From positions 1-7,691 of the forward strand of contig JAKALH010000121.1 in the NCBI GenBank assembly GCA_021813225.1: a stretch of DNA of 7,691 bases. The letters are read 5' to 3'. Source of the DNA: Chloroflexota bacterium. GTDB taxonomy: Bacteria; Chloroflexota; Anaerolineae; J036; Brachytrichaceae. This document shows positions 1 to 6,960 of this stretch, in pieces (the first letter of the stretch is position 1; the number at the start of each line of letters is the position of its first letter). Below the pieces are notes generated by a model. That model had not been told where the DNA came from. It made no database searches and saw only the letters and a program-made list of their open reading frames with translations. The translations under genes were made by a program, and so were the position numbers.

Positions 1-1
1 C

Positions 2-316
2 TGCGGCGGCATTACTGGCGCAAAAATCATAGCCGACATTGCGACGTTGCAGCGTATGCCCGTTTGTCTGCATAATGTCAGCGGTTACGCGCTGAACCTG
101 GCATCACAGTAGTGGTCGGCGGCTGTATTCAATTGCCCGATGATGGAGTGCACGCGCAACGCCGATGTTGCGCCGGAAGCAGCCGACAACCTGCCGGAGA
201 TCGGCGACGGCAAAATGAAAGTGTCGCATCTGCCCGGATTAGGAATACAACTCGATCAGGACTACTTGAAATCGCATCGCGCCACAGGGGAACCATGGTG
301 GGGGGGATTGAACTGA
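2..316 (+). pseudogene. C-terminal part of enolase-superfamily enzyme (mandelate racemase/muconate lactonizing type) with in-frame amber stop
   Basis: The frame starting at base 2 reads 36 codons of a typical MR/MLE-type barrel end: CGGITGAKIIADIA, then MPVCLHNVSG, where the His codon at 71-73 matches the family's catalytic-base His followed by Asn. A TAG follows at 110-112. The same frame then continues for 67 codons with unmistakable family sequence (SAAVFNCPMMECTRNAD, DGKMKVSHLPGLGIQLDQDY, GEPWWG) and stops at TGA 314-316. The upstream part lies outside the window. Known of the family: these enzymes abstract a proton alpha to a carboxylate, and many are sugar-acid dehydratases or racemases. 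Context just before the stop is Ser-Gln, where I recall relatives having Gln-Gln, so a CAG-to-TAG transition is the simplest reading. Other genes here (the kinase, the MFS protein, topA) end in TAG, so general recoding is unlikely. It could be a recent pseudogene, a sequence error, or readthrough. Family assignment is strong; the exact substrate is unknown. Confidence 0.8.
286..290 (+). promoter_or_regulatory. Ribosome binding site for the APH(6)-like kinase
   Basis: AGGGG lies 4 nt before the ATG at 295 and sits inside the end of the upstream enolase-superfamily frame. It favours 295 over the GTG at 112, whose extra 61 codons merely read the upstream gene out of frame. The spacing is short but similar to the other genes in this window. 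Confidence 0.5.
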
Positions 317-1215
317 GCCTGCCTGACCGTTTTATCCGTAATGTGAAAGGCGTCATCGGCAAATCAGCCGATGAGTGGTTGCGATCCCTGCCGCGACTGG
401 TCAGCGAATGCGAGACCCTGTGGTCATGCGCCTTCAGCGCGCCATATCGCGACCTGTCATTCAACTATGTCGCGTCAGGTAGCCGTTTCGATGGCCAGGC
501 GGTTGTGTTGAAGCTGTGTATCCCGAACGATGAGTATCTGACGGAAGCTGGCGCCTTACAGGCGATCGCAGGAGATGGAGCGAATCTGCTGCTGGCTTGC
601 GATCATCCACGCCATGCCCTGCTGCTGGAGAGGCTGATCCCGGGGAGATCGCTGGACGAAATGGCCGATCACGACCAGGCCGATCAGATTGCAGCTTCGG
701 TCATGAAGCGTATCTGGCGCATCAATCCAGATCGTGCATTATTCCCGTCGGTCAATGACTGGATTCAGCATATGGCGGATCGCAAGAACATTGTCCAGGG
801 TACAGTCTTCCCGACGTCATGGATTACAACTGCGCTGGGGATGTACCATGAACTGATATCTGAACCAGCCGAACAACTGCTGCTGCACGGTGACCTTCAC
901 AAAGGCAATATTCTTTCATCACAGCGCGAACCCTGGCTGGCCATAGACCCCAAGGGTGTCATAGGGCCGGCTATCTGGGAAACAGGGCCTTTGCTGCTGA
1001 ACGTGATCAATCCGGGTGAATCGCTCCGCGTTACACGTCACAACCTGTTCCGCAGTGTTCTGGCCCTGTCCAGTGCACTGGGTCATGACCGGCGCCGAAT
1101 TGCCGCCTGGGGCGTCGTAAGGGCTGTTTTATCCGCCTTCTGGACGGTCGAAGATCACGGGCATGACTGGCAATCTACGCTGCTGACCGCTGAGATACTT
1201 CAGTCGTACATATAG
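295..1215 (+). CDS. APH(6)/hydroxyurea-type antibiotic resistance kinase, streptomycin 6-phosphotransferase-like
   Basis: This is a 306-residue cytoplasmic protein that probably transfers phosphate from ATP to a hydroxyl of an aminoglycoside or related small molecule. It resembles the streptomycin 6-kinase family (APH(6), Pfam APH_6_hur) along its whole length, and its size matches that family (about 280-310 residues). Visible landmarks: the N-terminal segment LPDRF...WLRSLPRLVSECE; the Lys of VVLKL (K73) as the likely ATP-binding lysine; E84 in the following helix; the LLLERL hinge; the catalytic loop HGDLHKGN at 198-205 with D200 and N205; and DPKG at 218-221, equivalent to the kinase DFG Asp. 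All catalytic residues are intact. The ATG at 295 was chosen because it has an AGGGG site and gives the family's N-terminus. It overlaps the preceding enolase-superfamily frame by 22 bp, which suggests co-transcription. A real streptomycin substrate is not proven; environmental members often have unknown substrates. Confidence 0.87.
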   Translation: MVGGIELSLPDRFIRNVKGVIGKSADEWLRSLPRLVSECETLWSCAFSAPYRDLSFNYVASGSRFDGQAVVLKLCIPNDEYLTEAGALQAIAGDGANLLLACDHPRHALLLERLIPGRSLDEMADHDQADQIAASVMKRIWRINPDRALFPSVNDWIQHMADRKNIVQGTVFPTSWITTALGMYHELISEPAEQLLLHGDLHKGNILSSQREPWLAIDPKGVIGPAIWETGPLLLNVINPGESLRVTRHNLFRSVLALSSALGHDRRRIAAWGVVRAVLSAFWTVEDHGHDWQSTLLTAEILQSYI

Positions 1216-1225
1216 AACCTGCAAT

Positions 1226-1248
1226 AGCGCAGGGTGCCCGGCTGCGCT
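1226..1248. terminator. Hairpin between convergent genes, possible bidirectional terminator
   Basis: AGCGCAG (1226-1232) and CTGCGCT (1242-1248) form a perfect 7-bp stem around a 9-nt loop. It sits in the 71-bp gap between the kinase stop and the transporter stop, which is where a shared terminator belongs. No T-run follows on either strand, so intrinsic termination is uncertain. Confidence 0.35.
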
Positions 1249-1286
1249 GGACATGCCGGCGTCAATCATCATACAACTGTGAGTGG

Positions 1287-3515
1287 CTATAGTTCAATGG
1301 CTGCGCGCAGTATGTGCAATCCCAGCACGGCGTACTCGGTGCGCGCAGACTTGAATTCCCGTACACACTCTGCACATTCACGCAGGATCAGGGCGTATGT
1401 CTCCCCGATGTTAACAGGCTGGCATCGGTCGAGAATCGCAGCGATATCAAGCAAACCACGTTCCTGATCGTACCGGGCAAATGATGAGATGCAGTGATCC
1501 ACCAGTTCGGTATTTTCGAGCCATCCCGGCGGCAAGTTCCTTAAGCGTCTCAGTCCCAGCAGCGCCTGTGAGAACGCGGATGTCGGGTTAAGGCGCACCT
1601 GCCGCGCCAGGTGCACGTAGTTATCCGGAGTGCTGGCGATCTGGGCGATAGCCAGTGCCAGTTCCATATGGGCATCCTTGCCGCGCACATTGTGAAGGAA
1701 TTCAAGCAGACCAGCGACTGCATCGCGCGAGCGCAGCGCGCCCAGTGCCGTTGCATACGCGATCCGCAGGCCTTCATCTTCTGTTGACCTGAATTTGTCC
1801 AGCAGGTTCGGGACGATATCGTAATCGCCCAGCAGCGCCAGTGTGCGTGCGCTGCGCGCTCTGATCAGCGGGTAGGCGGAATCCAGCAGCTCGCGCAGCG
1901 GCTCGATGGCGCGCCGGTCGCCCAGGCGTCCCAGCGCCCAGATTGCGCTGACACTCAGATCAGGCTCATTGCCGTGCAACACCTCGATGAGCGCGTTGAT
2001 GAGGCGGTCATCTGCGCGCATACGTGCCATTGCAATGATGGCTTCGTGTCTCACATTGAAACTCGGGTCGTACATGGCATCGAGCAACTCATCGATGTTC
2101 AAAGGACTTTTGGCGCTGCCCATGCTTTCAGTCACTGAAATGCGTTCTGACTCCGCGCGTGCCCGACGGTACATGATGAGCGAGCCTGCTGCGCGGATAG
2201 GATTACCTTTCAGCAGCATTGTCAGTAACCGGCGCAGACCGAAAGCCTTATACTCCCTGACCTGCCTGAATACCAGTATGCTGGTGACACTGATCAGAAA
2301 GGCGACAGGAAACAGCACCGTGTATTCGTCTGGCATCGGCAGGTGGTTAACCTGGATGGTGCTTTTAACGAGATCAAGCGCGCCGCCTGCCACGAGTACG
2401 CTGAGTCCCCCAACCAGTCCGGACCATGCATAGTTGGCGGCCAGGAAGTCGGTTTTGCGCTCCGGAGCGACGACGCCATTGAATAGCAATCCAACTGATC
2501 CAATGCTCCAGCCTGCACTGGATAGACCTGCCATGATCGACACGGCGATTGCCAGCGGTATGGTGAGAGGGCTTGCGGCTGGAATAGCCAGCCATGCCAG
2601 CGGCATGACCGCCAGCACGCCTAAACTCAGCATGATGATGGCTTTGTTGCCCCAGCGATCGGTTGCCCAGGACCAGAGATAGCTGAATAACAGGTTTCCT
2701 GTCAATGTGATCGCACTGAAGATTAAGATGTCGTTGTCGGGTAAACCGATTCTGTGTTTCATCAGCAGCGGGATAAACTGTAAAGGAGCTGAACCGAGGG
2801 TGATCAAGGCGATGCCTGCCAGATAGTAACTGAACTCGCGAGTATGCAGTGTATCCAGCATGGCCCCCAGGCTGACGCTCTTGCGTCTTTCTGCAATAGG
2901 CGCACCACCTGGCATCGGAAATGCACATACACCGGCTGCCAGCCCCAGTGCGACTCCGGCGCCTATGATCCACAGGAACGGACCCATGCCTGGTTCAGGT
3001 CCTATCATGAATGCGGCCATGACTAATGCAATCGTGCCGGCAATGTTCGATACCAGGTTGTAAATCAGGGCATATCGGCTGCGCGTCGCATTTGGAACGA
3101 ACTCCTGATACCAGGGACTGAATCCCGTCGACGCGACCGCCCGCAACACAGCGAAGGCGACCAGGACCAGCGATATGAATACCACGGCATTGAGCGCACC
3201 GAAGTTGTAGATTACGCCGGGAACGGCCAGAAGCAGAGCCAAAACAAGAGTCCGAATACTGTAAAAGGTCAGGTAGGTCCTCTTATTGCCGAACCGGGCA
3301 GCGAAAGGCTCTGCAGCGAGTGCAATCAGACTTGACAATGGGAAACATGCCAGCAACAGCCCCATATGCGCCTTTGTCAGACCCAGGCTGTCCAGAAAGA
3401 GCAGGAGAACCGGTCCGCCGAACGTTATCTGTGCGGAAACGGCATTCAACGTCTGATTGGTTAACGCCCACGGTAGACGCTGGACTTTCACGCGATAAGT
3501 CAGTTCATCGTTCAT
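1287..3515 (-). CDS. Major facilitator superfamily transporter with C-terminal HEAT-repeat domain
   Basis: This 742-residue protein has two parts. Residues about 20-417 contain roughly twelve hydrophobic helices (approximately 22-45, 51-72, 82-103, 106-127, 149-172, 178-199, 229-251, 264-285, 291-312, 317-345, 357-380, 398-417). MFS loop signatures follow helix 2 (FAARFGNKR, 72-79) and the equivalent helix of the second half (ATDRWGNK, 284-291). After a basic linker (418-465), residues about 473-605 carry about four HEAT-like helical repeats, including DPSFNVRHEAIIAMARM, DLSVSAIWALGRLGDRRAIEPL, LIRARSARTLALLGD and LRIAYATALGALRSRDAV. More helical sequence follows to the C-terminus. Known: MFS proteins move small solutes across the inner membrane, and HEAT repeats bind proteins. 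Inferred: the tail is cytoplasmic and regulates or docks the transporter. The substrate cannot be told. The ATG at 3515 is the first usable start; no Shine-Dalgarno sequence is at normal distance (AGGAC is about 16 nt away). Ordinary MFS proteins are about 400-450 residues, so the tail is a true extension. Confidence 0.88.
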   Translation of the reverse strand: MNDELTYRVKVQRLPWALTNQTLNAVSAQITFGGPVLLLFLDSLGLTKAHMGLLLACFPLSSLIALAAEPFAARFGNKRTYLTFYSIRTLVLALLLAVPGVIYNFGALNAVVFISLVLVAFAVLRAVASTGFSPWYQEFVPNATRSRYALIYNLVSNIAGTIALVMAAFMIGPEPGMGPFLWIIGAGVALGLAAGVCAFPMPGGAPIAERRKSVSLGAMLDTLHTREFSYYLAGIALITLGSAPLQFIPLLMKHRIGLPDNDILIFSAITLTGNLLFSYLWSWATDRWGNKAIIMLSLGVLAVMPLAWLAIPAASPLTIPLAIAVSIMAGLSSAGWSIGSVGLLFNGVVAPERKTDFLAANYAWSGLVGGLSVLVAGGALDLVKSTIQVNHLPMPDEYTVLFPVAFLISVTSILVFRQVREYKAFGLRRLLTMLLKGNPIRAAGSLIMYRRARAESERISVTESMGSAKSPLNIDELLDAMYDPSFNVRHEAIIAMARMRADDRLINALIEVLHGNEPDLSVSAIWALGRLGDRRAIEPLRELLDSAYPLIRARSARTLALLGDYDIVPNLLDKFRSTEDEGLRIAYATALGALRSRDAVAGLLEFLHNVRGKDAHMELALAIAQIASTPDNYVHLARQVRLNPTSAFSQALLGLRRLRNLPPGWLENTELVDHCISSFARYDQERGLLDIAAILDRCQPVNIGETYALILRECAECVREFKSARTEYAVLGLHILRAAIEL

Positions 3516-3590
3516 AATATGCGTCTGTGCTTGTCCTGCATCTGTTCGGAAGCAGCGGTCGCGTAGACTGAAATGGCAACTATGTTGTCG

Positions 3591-3623
3591 TATTACGCCC
3601 TGATTAAGGCAAAAGTCGTAATA
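3591..3623. promoter_or_regulatory. Spaced inverted repeat TATTACG/CGTAATA, candidate operator
   Basis: TATTACG at 3591-3597 and its exact reverse complement CGTAATA at 3617-3623 flank a 19-base spacer. A third copy of the core, ATTACG, is at 3638-3643. The starts of the second and third copies are 21 bp apart, close to two helical turns. This could be a repressor or activator site for the divergent MFS-HEAT gene. No regulator gene is next to it, and the motif is short enough to arise by chance. Confidence 0.3.
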
Positions 3624-3641
3624 TCTCGGTTCCGGTGATTA

Positions 3642-3736
3642 CGAGGGCGGATGAGTGTCGAACTCACCGCAGCTTGCAACGCAACCTGCCACAGGTTTTG
3701 AAGACCAGGACGCCCACCGGGACGTATCCACCCTCG
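3642..3736. other. Nested inverted repeats, possible structured RNA or operator cluster
   Basis: CGAGGG (3642-3647) pairs with CCCTCG (3731-3736), enclosing about 83 bases. Directly inside is a hairpin made of CGG (3648-3650), a bulged A, and TGAGT (3652-3656), pairing with ACTCA plus CCG (3662-3669) around a 5-nt loop. A second internal hairpin is AACCTG (3683-3688) with CAGGTT (3692-3697) around CCA, followed by TTG. All these pairings are mutually compatible and give a closed multibranch fold. GGAT (3649-3652) can instead pair with ATCC (3726-3729), extending the outer stem at the cost of the first hairpin. I do not recognise a known riboswitch or RNA family. The strand is unresolved: it lies in the leader region of either xseB (+) or the MFS-HEAT gene (-). 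The palindromes could equally be DNA-binding sites. Confidence 0.35.
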
Positions 3737-3741
3737 CGCCT

Positions 3742-3747
3742 TATATT
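3742..3747 (+). promoter_or_regulatory. Possible -10 element for the xseB-dut operon
   Basis: TATATT matches the sigma-70 -10 consensus in five of six positions and lies about 70 bases before the xseB start. No good -35 hexamer is found 16-18 bp upstream, so this is only a candidate. Confidence 0.2.
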
Positions 3748-3814
3748 ACACTGAAACACTTATGTGGCACCGATACCAGGACAACAGAAAACAAACGCGG
3801 GATAAGATAAGGAC

Positions 3815-4048
3815 ATGGCTAAAAAAGCGACAACCGCAAATACAGACACTGGGCTGACCGAACCCGATATGACCTTTGATGATGCCTATCACGAACTGGA
3901 GCGAATCGTAGCTCAACTGGAACGCGGCGATATACCGCTCGAGCAGGCTATCGAACTGCATACGCGCGGGCAACAACTGGCCGCGTTATGCGCGGCGCGT
4001 CTGGACCAGGCGGAGTTGAAGGTACAGAAACTTGACATCGGAGACTGA
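3815..4048 (+). CDS. xseB: Exodeoxyribonuclease VII small subunit
   Basis: This 77-residue cytoplasmic protein is the small subunit of exonuclease VII, which binds the large subunit XseA and helps degrade single-stranded DNA into oligonucleotides. The family core is clear at residues 19-73: MTFDDAYHELERIVAQLERGD, then PLEQAIELHTRGQQL, then the C-terminal helix ARLDQAELKVQKL. Size is normal (about 60-85 residues). The ATG at 3815 follows AAGGA at 3809-3813 with only 1 nt between, which is unusually tight. M19 (3869) begins right at the conserved core but has no binding site, so 3815 is preferred and the first 18 residues are a variable polar tail. It is the first gene of a tight same-strand run; the next gene starts 3 bp after its stop. 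The partner xseA, often adjacent, is not in the window. Confidence 0.92.
   Translation: MAKKATTANTDTGLTEPDMTFDDAYHELERIVAQLERGDIPLEQAIELHTRGQQLAALCAARLDQAELKVQKLDIGD
4040..4044 (+). promoter_or_regulatory. Ribosome binding site for the DUF554 gene
   Basis: GGAGA sits inside the last codons of xseB, 7 nt before the ATG at 4052. This is the best-spaced Shine-Dalgarno site of the run and implies translational coupling to xseB. Confidence 0.55.
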
Positions 4049-4051
4049 AGC

Positions 4052-4789
4052 ATGACCGGCACCCTCATCAACAGTGCCACGGTATTCATAGGGACGCTGG
4101 TTGGAGTCTTGCTGGGCAACCGTTTACCCGAACGAGTCCGCGAGACTGTATTGAGCGGATTGGGACTGTCAACCATCGGATATGCCATCCTCAGCCTGGT
4201 CGATGCGATGTCCAGGCAGGAGAATGTTCCCGCGAAATTCATCGTCGTGCTGCTATCAACACTGATAGGCGGCGTCATAGGCGAACTGGCCGGTCTCGAC
4301 CCACTGCTGACACGATTTGGGGCGTGGCTGGAGCGGAAGTTTGCGCGCAGCACGGATGCAGAAGGCACGGCGCGTTTTGTGCGGGGCTATATTGTGGCGA
4401 GCCTCGTGTTTTGTGTCGGGCCTATGACGATACTCGGATCGATACAGGACGGTCTGACCGGCGACTTCTCCCTGCTGGCAATCAAGAGCACACTGGACGG
4501 CTTTGCGGCGCTGGCGTTTGCCGCGTCGCTCGGGGCAGGGGTTGGATTCAGCATCATCACGATCCTGATTTTTCAGGGGGGCATTTCCCTGCTTGCCGGC
4601 GCGGCGCAGAACATCTTCACCTCGCCTATGCTGGCCGTGTTATCTGCCGTGGGAGCGCTCCTCATTATCGGAATCGGTTTCACGCTGCTGGATATCAAGA
4701 AAATCCGCATGGCGAATTTCCTGCCCGCCCTGTTGATCGGGCCGCTCATGGTTGCGATTCTTCACGCCATTGGAGTTGCGGGATTCTGA
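4052..4789 (+). CDS. DUF554 family integral membrane protein (YqgA-like)
   Basis: This 245-residue inner-membrane protein belongs to the DUF554 family (Pfam PF04474, E. coli YqgA), whose function is not established. About six or seven hydrophobic segments are visible, near residues 3-22, 33-51, 62-80, 111-131, 147-183 (long, possibly two), 192-213 and 222-242. Family hallmarks are LINSATVFIGTLVGVLLGNRLP at the N-terminus, FCVGPMTILGSIQDGL at 120-135, KSTLDGFAALAFAASLGAGVGFS at 145-167, and an FQGG motif near 174-177. Length is typical and no residues look missing. The gene is 3 bp after xseB with its ribosome site inside xseB, and topA follows after 26 bp, so it is almost certainly co-transcribed with them. 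Being placed between two DNA-metabolism genes may be simple operon packing; I infer no shared function. Confidence 0.92.
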   Translation: MTGTLINSATVFIGTLVGVLLGNRLPERVRETVLSGLGLSTIGYAILSLVDAMSRQENVPAKFIVVLLSTLIGGVIGELAGLDPLLTRFGAWLERKFARSTDAEGTARFVRGYIVASLVFCVGPMTILGSIQDGLTGDFSLLAIKSTLDGFAALAFAASLGAGVGFSIITILIFQGGISLLAGAAQNIFTSPMLAVLSAVGALLIIGIGFTLLDIKKIRMANFLPALLIGPLMVAILHAIGVAGF

Positions 4790-4805
4790 CCAGCGTTCAT
4801 CTGCA

Positions 4806-4812
4806 GAGAAGG
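4806..4812 (+). promoter_or_regulatory. Ribosome binding site deciding the topA start
   Basis: GAGAAGG lies 3 nt before the ATG at 4816. The open frame extends back to 4324, but that part overlaps the DUF554 gene out of frame and has no family similarity. This site and the MKALVIVESPAKA start settle the true N-terminus. Confidence 0.55.
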
Positions 4813-4815
4813 CAA

Positions 4816-6930
4816 ATGAAAGCCCTGGTAATCGTCGAGTCGCCGGCCAAGGCACGCACGCTTGCGGCGATGCTTGGCCCGGACTATCTTGTCAGGGCGA
4901 GTATGGGGCACGTCCGCGACTTGCCAGCAGACACCCTGGGTGTTGATATCGCTGACAATTTCAAGCCCGCCTATACTGTTCTCAGGCAGAAGGCGAAGAT
5001 GGTTCGAACCTTGCGCGATGCGATCCAGCAGGCCGGCGAGTTATATCTGGCGACTGATCCTGACCGCGAAGGCGAGGCCATCGCCTGGCATCTACTGCAA
5101 CTGCTGAAACCGAAAAATAAGATTGTGCGCCGTGTGACCTTCCATCAGATTACGCCTGCGGCGATCCGCGAAGCATTTACACAGCCGCAGCACAACCTGG
5201 ATATGAACCTGGTCAATGCGCAGCAGGCCAGGCGGATCCTGGACCGGCTGGTTGGTTACCAGGTCAGCCCCCTTTTGTGGCATACCACGCACGGAAAGAG
5301 CGCCGGCCGCGTGCAGAGTGTCGCTTTGAGGCTGGTTGTAGACCGCGAGCGCGAGATCCAGCAGTTCCAACCGCGCGAGTACTGGAGCATCCACGCGGAC
5401 CTTGCCACGCCGCATGATCACAGCCAGCATTTCCTGGCCCGGCTCATACAGATCGGTCCATATCGCGTGGGTCTGGACGAACGGATACAGCTCCGCACGC
5501 AATCGGACGCCGATCAGGTGAAGGCCGCTCTGGCTGCCGCAACATATCGCGTCAATACAATCAAGCTGACGAAGGAACTGCGTAAGCCCTGGCCGCCGTT
5601 CACCACCAGCACTTTGCAGCAGGCCGCCTCCGCACGGCTGCGCCTGGCGCCGGGCGATACCATGAAGATCGCGCAGGAATTATATGAGGGTGTGGATATC
5701 GGCGCGGGCGCAACGGCAGGCCTGATTACCTACATGCGCACCGACTCGGTGAATGTTGCGCCTGAAGCTCAGGCGGCGGCGCGTGAGGTAATCAGCCGTA
5801 TGATCGGCAGCCAATACCTGCCGGCTACTGCGCCGGTTTACAAAACAAAAGTCAGGAATGCCCAGGAGGCGCATGAAGCGATCAGGCCGACCGATGTATT
5901 TCGATTGCCGGCGGATATTAGGCAGCATCTGAGTGAGCGCCAGTACAAGCTGTATGATCTGATCTGGCGGCGCTTCGTGGCCTCCCAGATGTCACCGGCT
6001 GTATATGATGTCACTACGGTCGATGTAAACGCTGTTTTGCGCGCCGACCAATACGCAGCGCCGTCGTGTCTCCCGCAGGAAGCCGGGTCTGAGCCGCCTG
6101 TCTTTCTGTTTCGCGCTGTGGGGCGTATGCTGAGGTCTGACGGTTTTCTGCGTGTGTGGGAGGAAGATGGCGCCAGTGAAGAACAAGACGAGTTCGTATC
6201 ACAGTTGCCCGACCTTGCCAAAGACCAGTCACTGGACCTGCTGGAACTCATTGCAAGGCAGCACTTCACGCAGCCGCCGCAGCGCTACACGGAAGCCTCT
6301 TTGATCAAAGCGCTTGAGGTACGCGGCATCGGCCGTCCAAGCACCTATGCCACGATCATGGGCACATTGCACAAACGCGAGTACGTCATCACAGATAAAC
6401 GCATGTTGCACCCAACTGCCCTGGGCGAGCACACGTGCGATAGCCTGGTAGCTGCATTCCCCGACCTGATGGACTATGACTTTACAGCCCAGGTCGAGGA
6501 ACGACTCGACGCCGTCTCCCGCGGCGACGAAGACTGGGTCAAGACTTTGGCCGACTTTTACACGCCATTTTCTGCGGAATTAAATCAGGCTGAAGATAAA
6601 ATGCGAGGCATACCAAAACCAGAGACGGCCGCAGCATCAGCCGATAGTCATGACCGCGCCAACGCACCAGACACATCCGGAACAGTCAGACACGGTCGCG
6701 GGAAATCGACTGCGAGAAAGCCCGGATCACATACCGGCAAGGCTGGCAAACGGAGTGGGAATAAAGCAGCCATGACAAACGTTCATTGCCCCCTATGCGG
6801 TGCGCCAATGGTGCAACGCACAGGCCCGCGAGGCCCTTTCCTGGGTTGCTCGCGATACCCGCAGTGCAAAGGAACCCGCGCGATCAAACCGGTGTCTGCC
6901 TCTGCTGGCGGCCATGACAATCCGGTATAG
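4816..6930 (+). CDS. topA: DNA topoisomerase I (type IA)
   Basis: This 704-residue enzyme relaxes negatively supercoiled DNA by cutting one strand through a 5'-phosphotyrosine link. Domains in order: Toprim from residue 1 (VIVESPAKA with E8; TDPDREGEA with D81, D83 and E85 as metal ligands); the central topoisomerase core with NAQQARRILDRLVGYQ and KSAGRVQSVALRLVVDRERE; the active site ITYMRTDS with Y306 as nucleophile and R308; then EVRGIGRPSTYATIM. Residues about 596-652 are a basic, Ser/Gly/Lys/Arg-rich linker, likely flexible and DNA-contacting. It leads to a single C-terminal zinc finger with Cys 658, 661, 678 and 684 (C-X2-C-X16-C-X5-C). Length is close to the shorter bacterial TopA proteins (about 690) rather than E. 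coli (865), which has more C-terminal domains. All catalytic residues are intact. It follows the DUF554 gene by 26 bp and precedes dut by 30 bp. Confidence 0.97.
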   Translation: MKALVIVESPAKARTLAAMLGPDYLVRASMGHVRDLPADTLGVDIADNFKPAYTVLRQKAKMVRTLRDAIQQAGELYLATDPDREGEAIAWHLLQLLKPKNKIVRRVTFHQITPAAIREAFTQPQHNLDMNLVNAQQARRILDRLVGYQVSPLLWHTTHGKSAGRVQSVALRLVVDREREIQQFQPREYWSIHADLATPHDHSQHFLARLIQIGPYRVGLDERIQLRTQSDADQVKAALAAATYRVNTIKLTKELRKPWPPFTTSTLQQAASARLRLAPGDTMKIAQELYEGVDIGAGATAGLITYMRTDSVNVAPEAQAAAREVISRMIGSQYLPATAPVYKTKVRNAQEAHEAIRPTDVFRLPADIRQHLSERQYKLYDLIWRRFVASQMSPAVYDVTTVDVNAVLRADQYAAPSCLPQEAGSEPPVFLFRAVGRMLRSDGFLRVWEEDGASEEQDEFVSQLPDLAKDQSLDLLELIARQHFTQPPQRYTEASLIKALEVRGIGRPSTYATIMGTLHKREYVITDKRMLHPTALGEHTCDSLVAAFPDLMDYDFTAQVEERLDAVSRGDEDWVKTLADFYTPFSAELNQAEDKMRGIPKPETAAASADSHDRANAPDTSGTVRHGRGKSTARKPGSHTGKAGKRSGNKAAMTNVHCPLCGAPMVQRTGPRGPFLGCSRYPQCKGTRAIKPVSASAGGHDNPV

Positions 6931-6953
6931 GGCGCACGCGGCTGCTGGTTGAT

Positions 6954-6960
6954 GGGGTGA
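6954..6960 (+). promoter_or_regulatory. Ribosome binding site for dut
   Basis: GGGGTGA directly precedes the double start ATGATG at 6961-6966. Spacing fits the second ATG (6964) better than the first, but the two differ by one residue only. Confidence 0.45.

Larger units (their letters stand above)
3516..3814. other. Divergent intergenic region between the MFS-HEAT gene and xseB
   Basis: These 299 bases carry no convincing gene. They separate two divergently transcribed units and must hold the promoters for both. They contain a spaced inverted repeat (3591-3623) and a cluster of nested palindromes (3642-3736), listed separately, and an AT-rich stretch near 3741-3750. The last 30 bases before xseB are purine-rich. 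Confidence 0.75.

Noticed and set aside
110..112. Genome-wide recoding of TAG as an amino acid
   Set aside because: The kinase, MFS-HEAT and topA genes all end in TAG at the expected family length, so TAG is an ordinary stop here.
112..294. A 61-residue N-terminal extension of the kinase from the GTG at 112
   Set aside because: It reads the enolase-superfamily gene out of frame, has no family similarity, and the ATG at 295 has a ribosome site and gives the normal APH(6) length.
1234..1467. A 77-codon + strand frame antisense to the end of the transporter gene
   Set aside because: It lies mostly over the HEAT-repeat coding sequence on the other strand and has no family features or ribosome site.
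3642..3736. Known RNA such as SRP RNA, hammerhead ribozyme or tRNA in the intergenic region
   Set aside because: The SRP core (GGAAGGAAGCAGCC-like), the hammerhead core (CUGAUGA with GAAA) and a tRNA cloverleaf with a T-arm TTC are all absent.
4324..4815. A 164-residue N-terminal extension of topA
   Set aside because: It overlaps the DUF554 gene in another frame and looks like shadow sequence. TopA proteins begin at the VIVESPAKA Toprim strand, which is right after the ATG at 4816.
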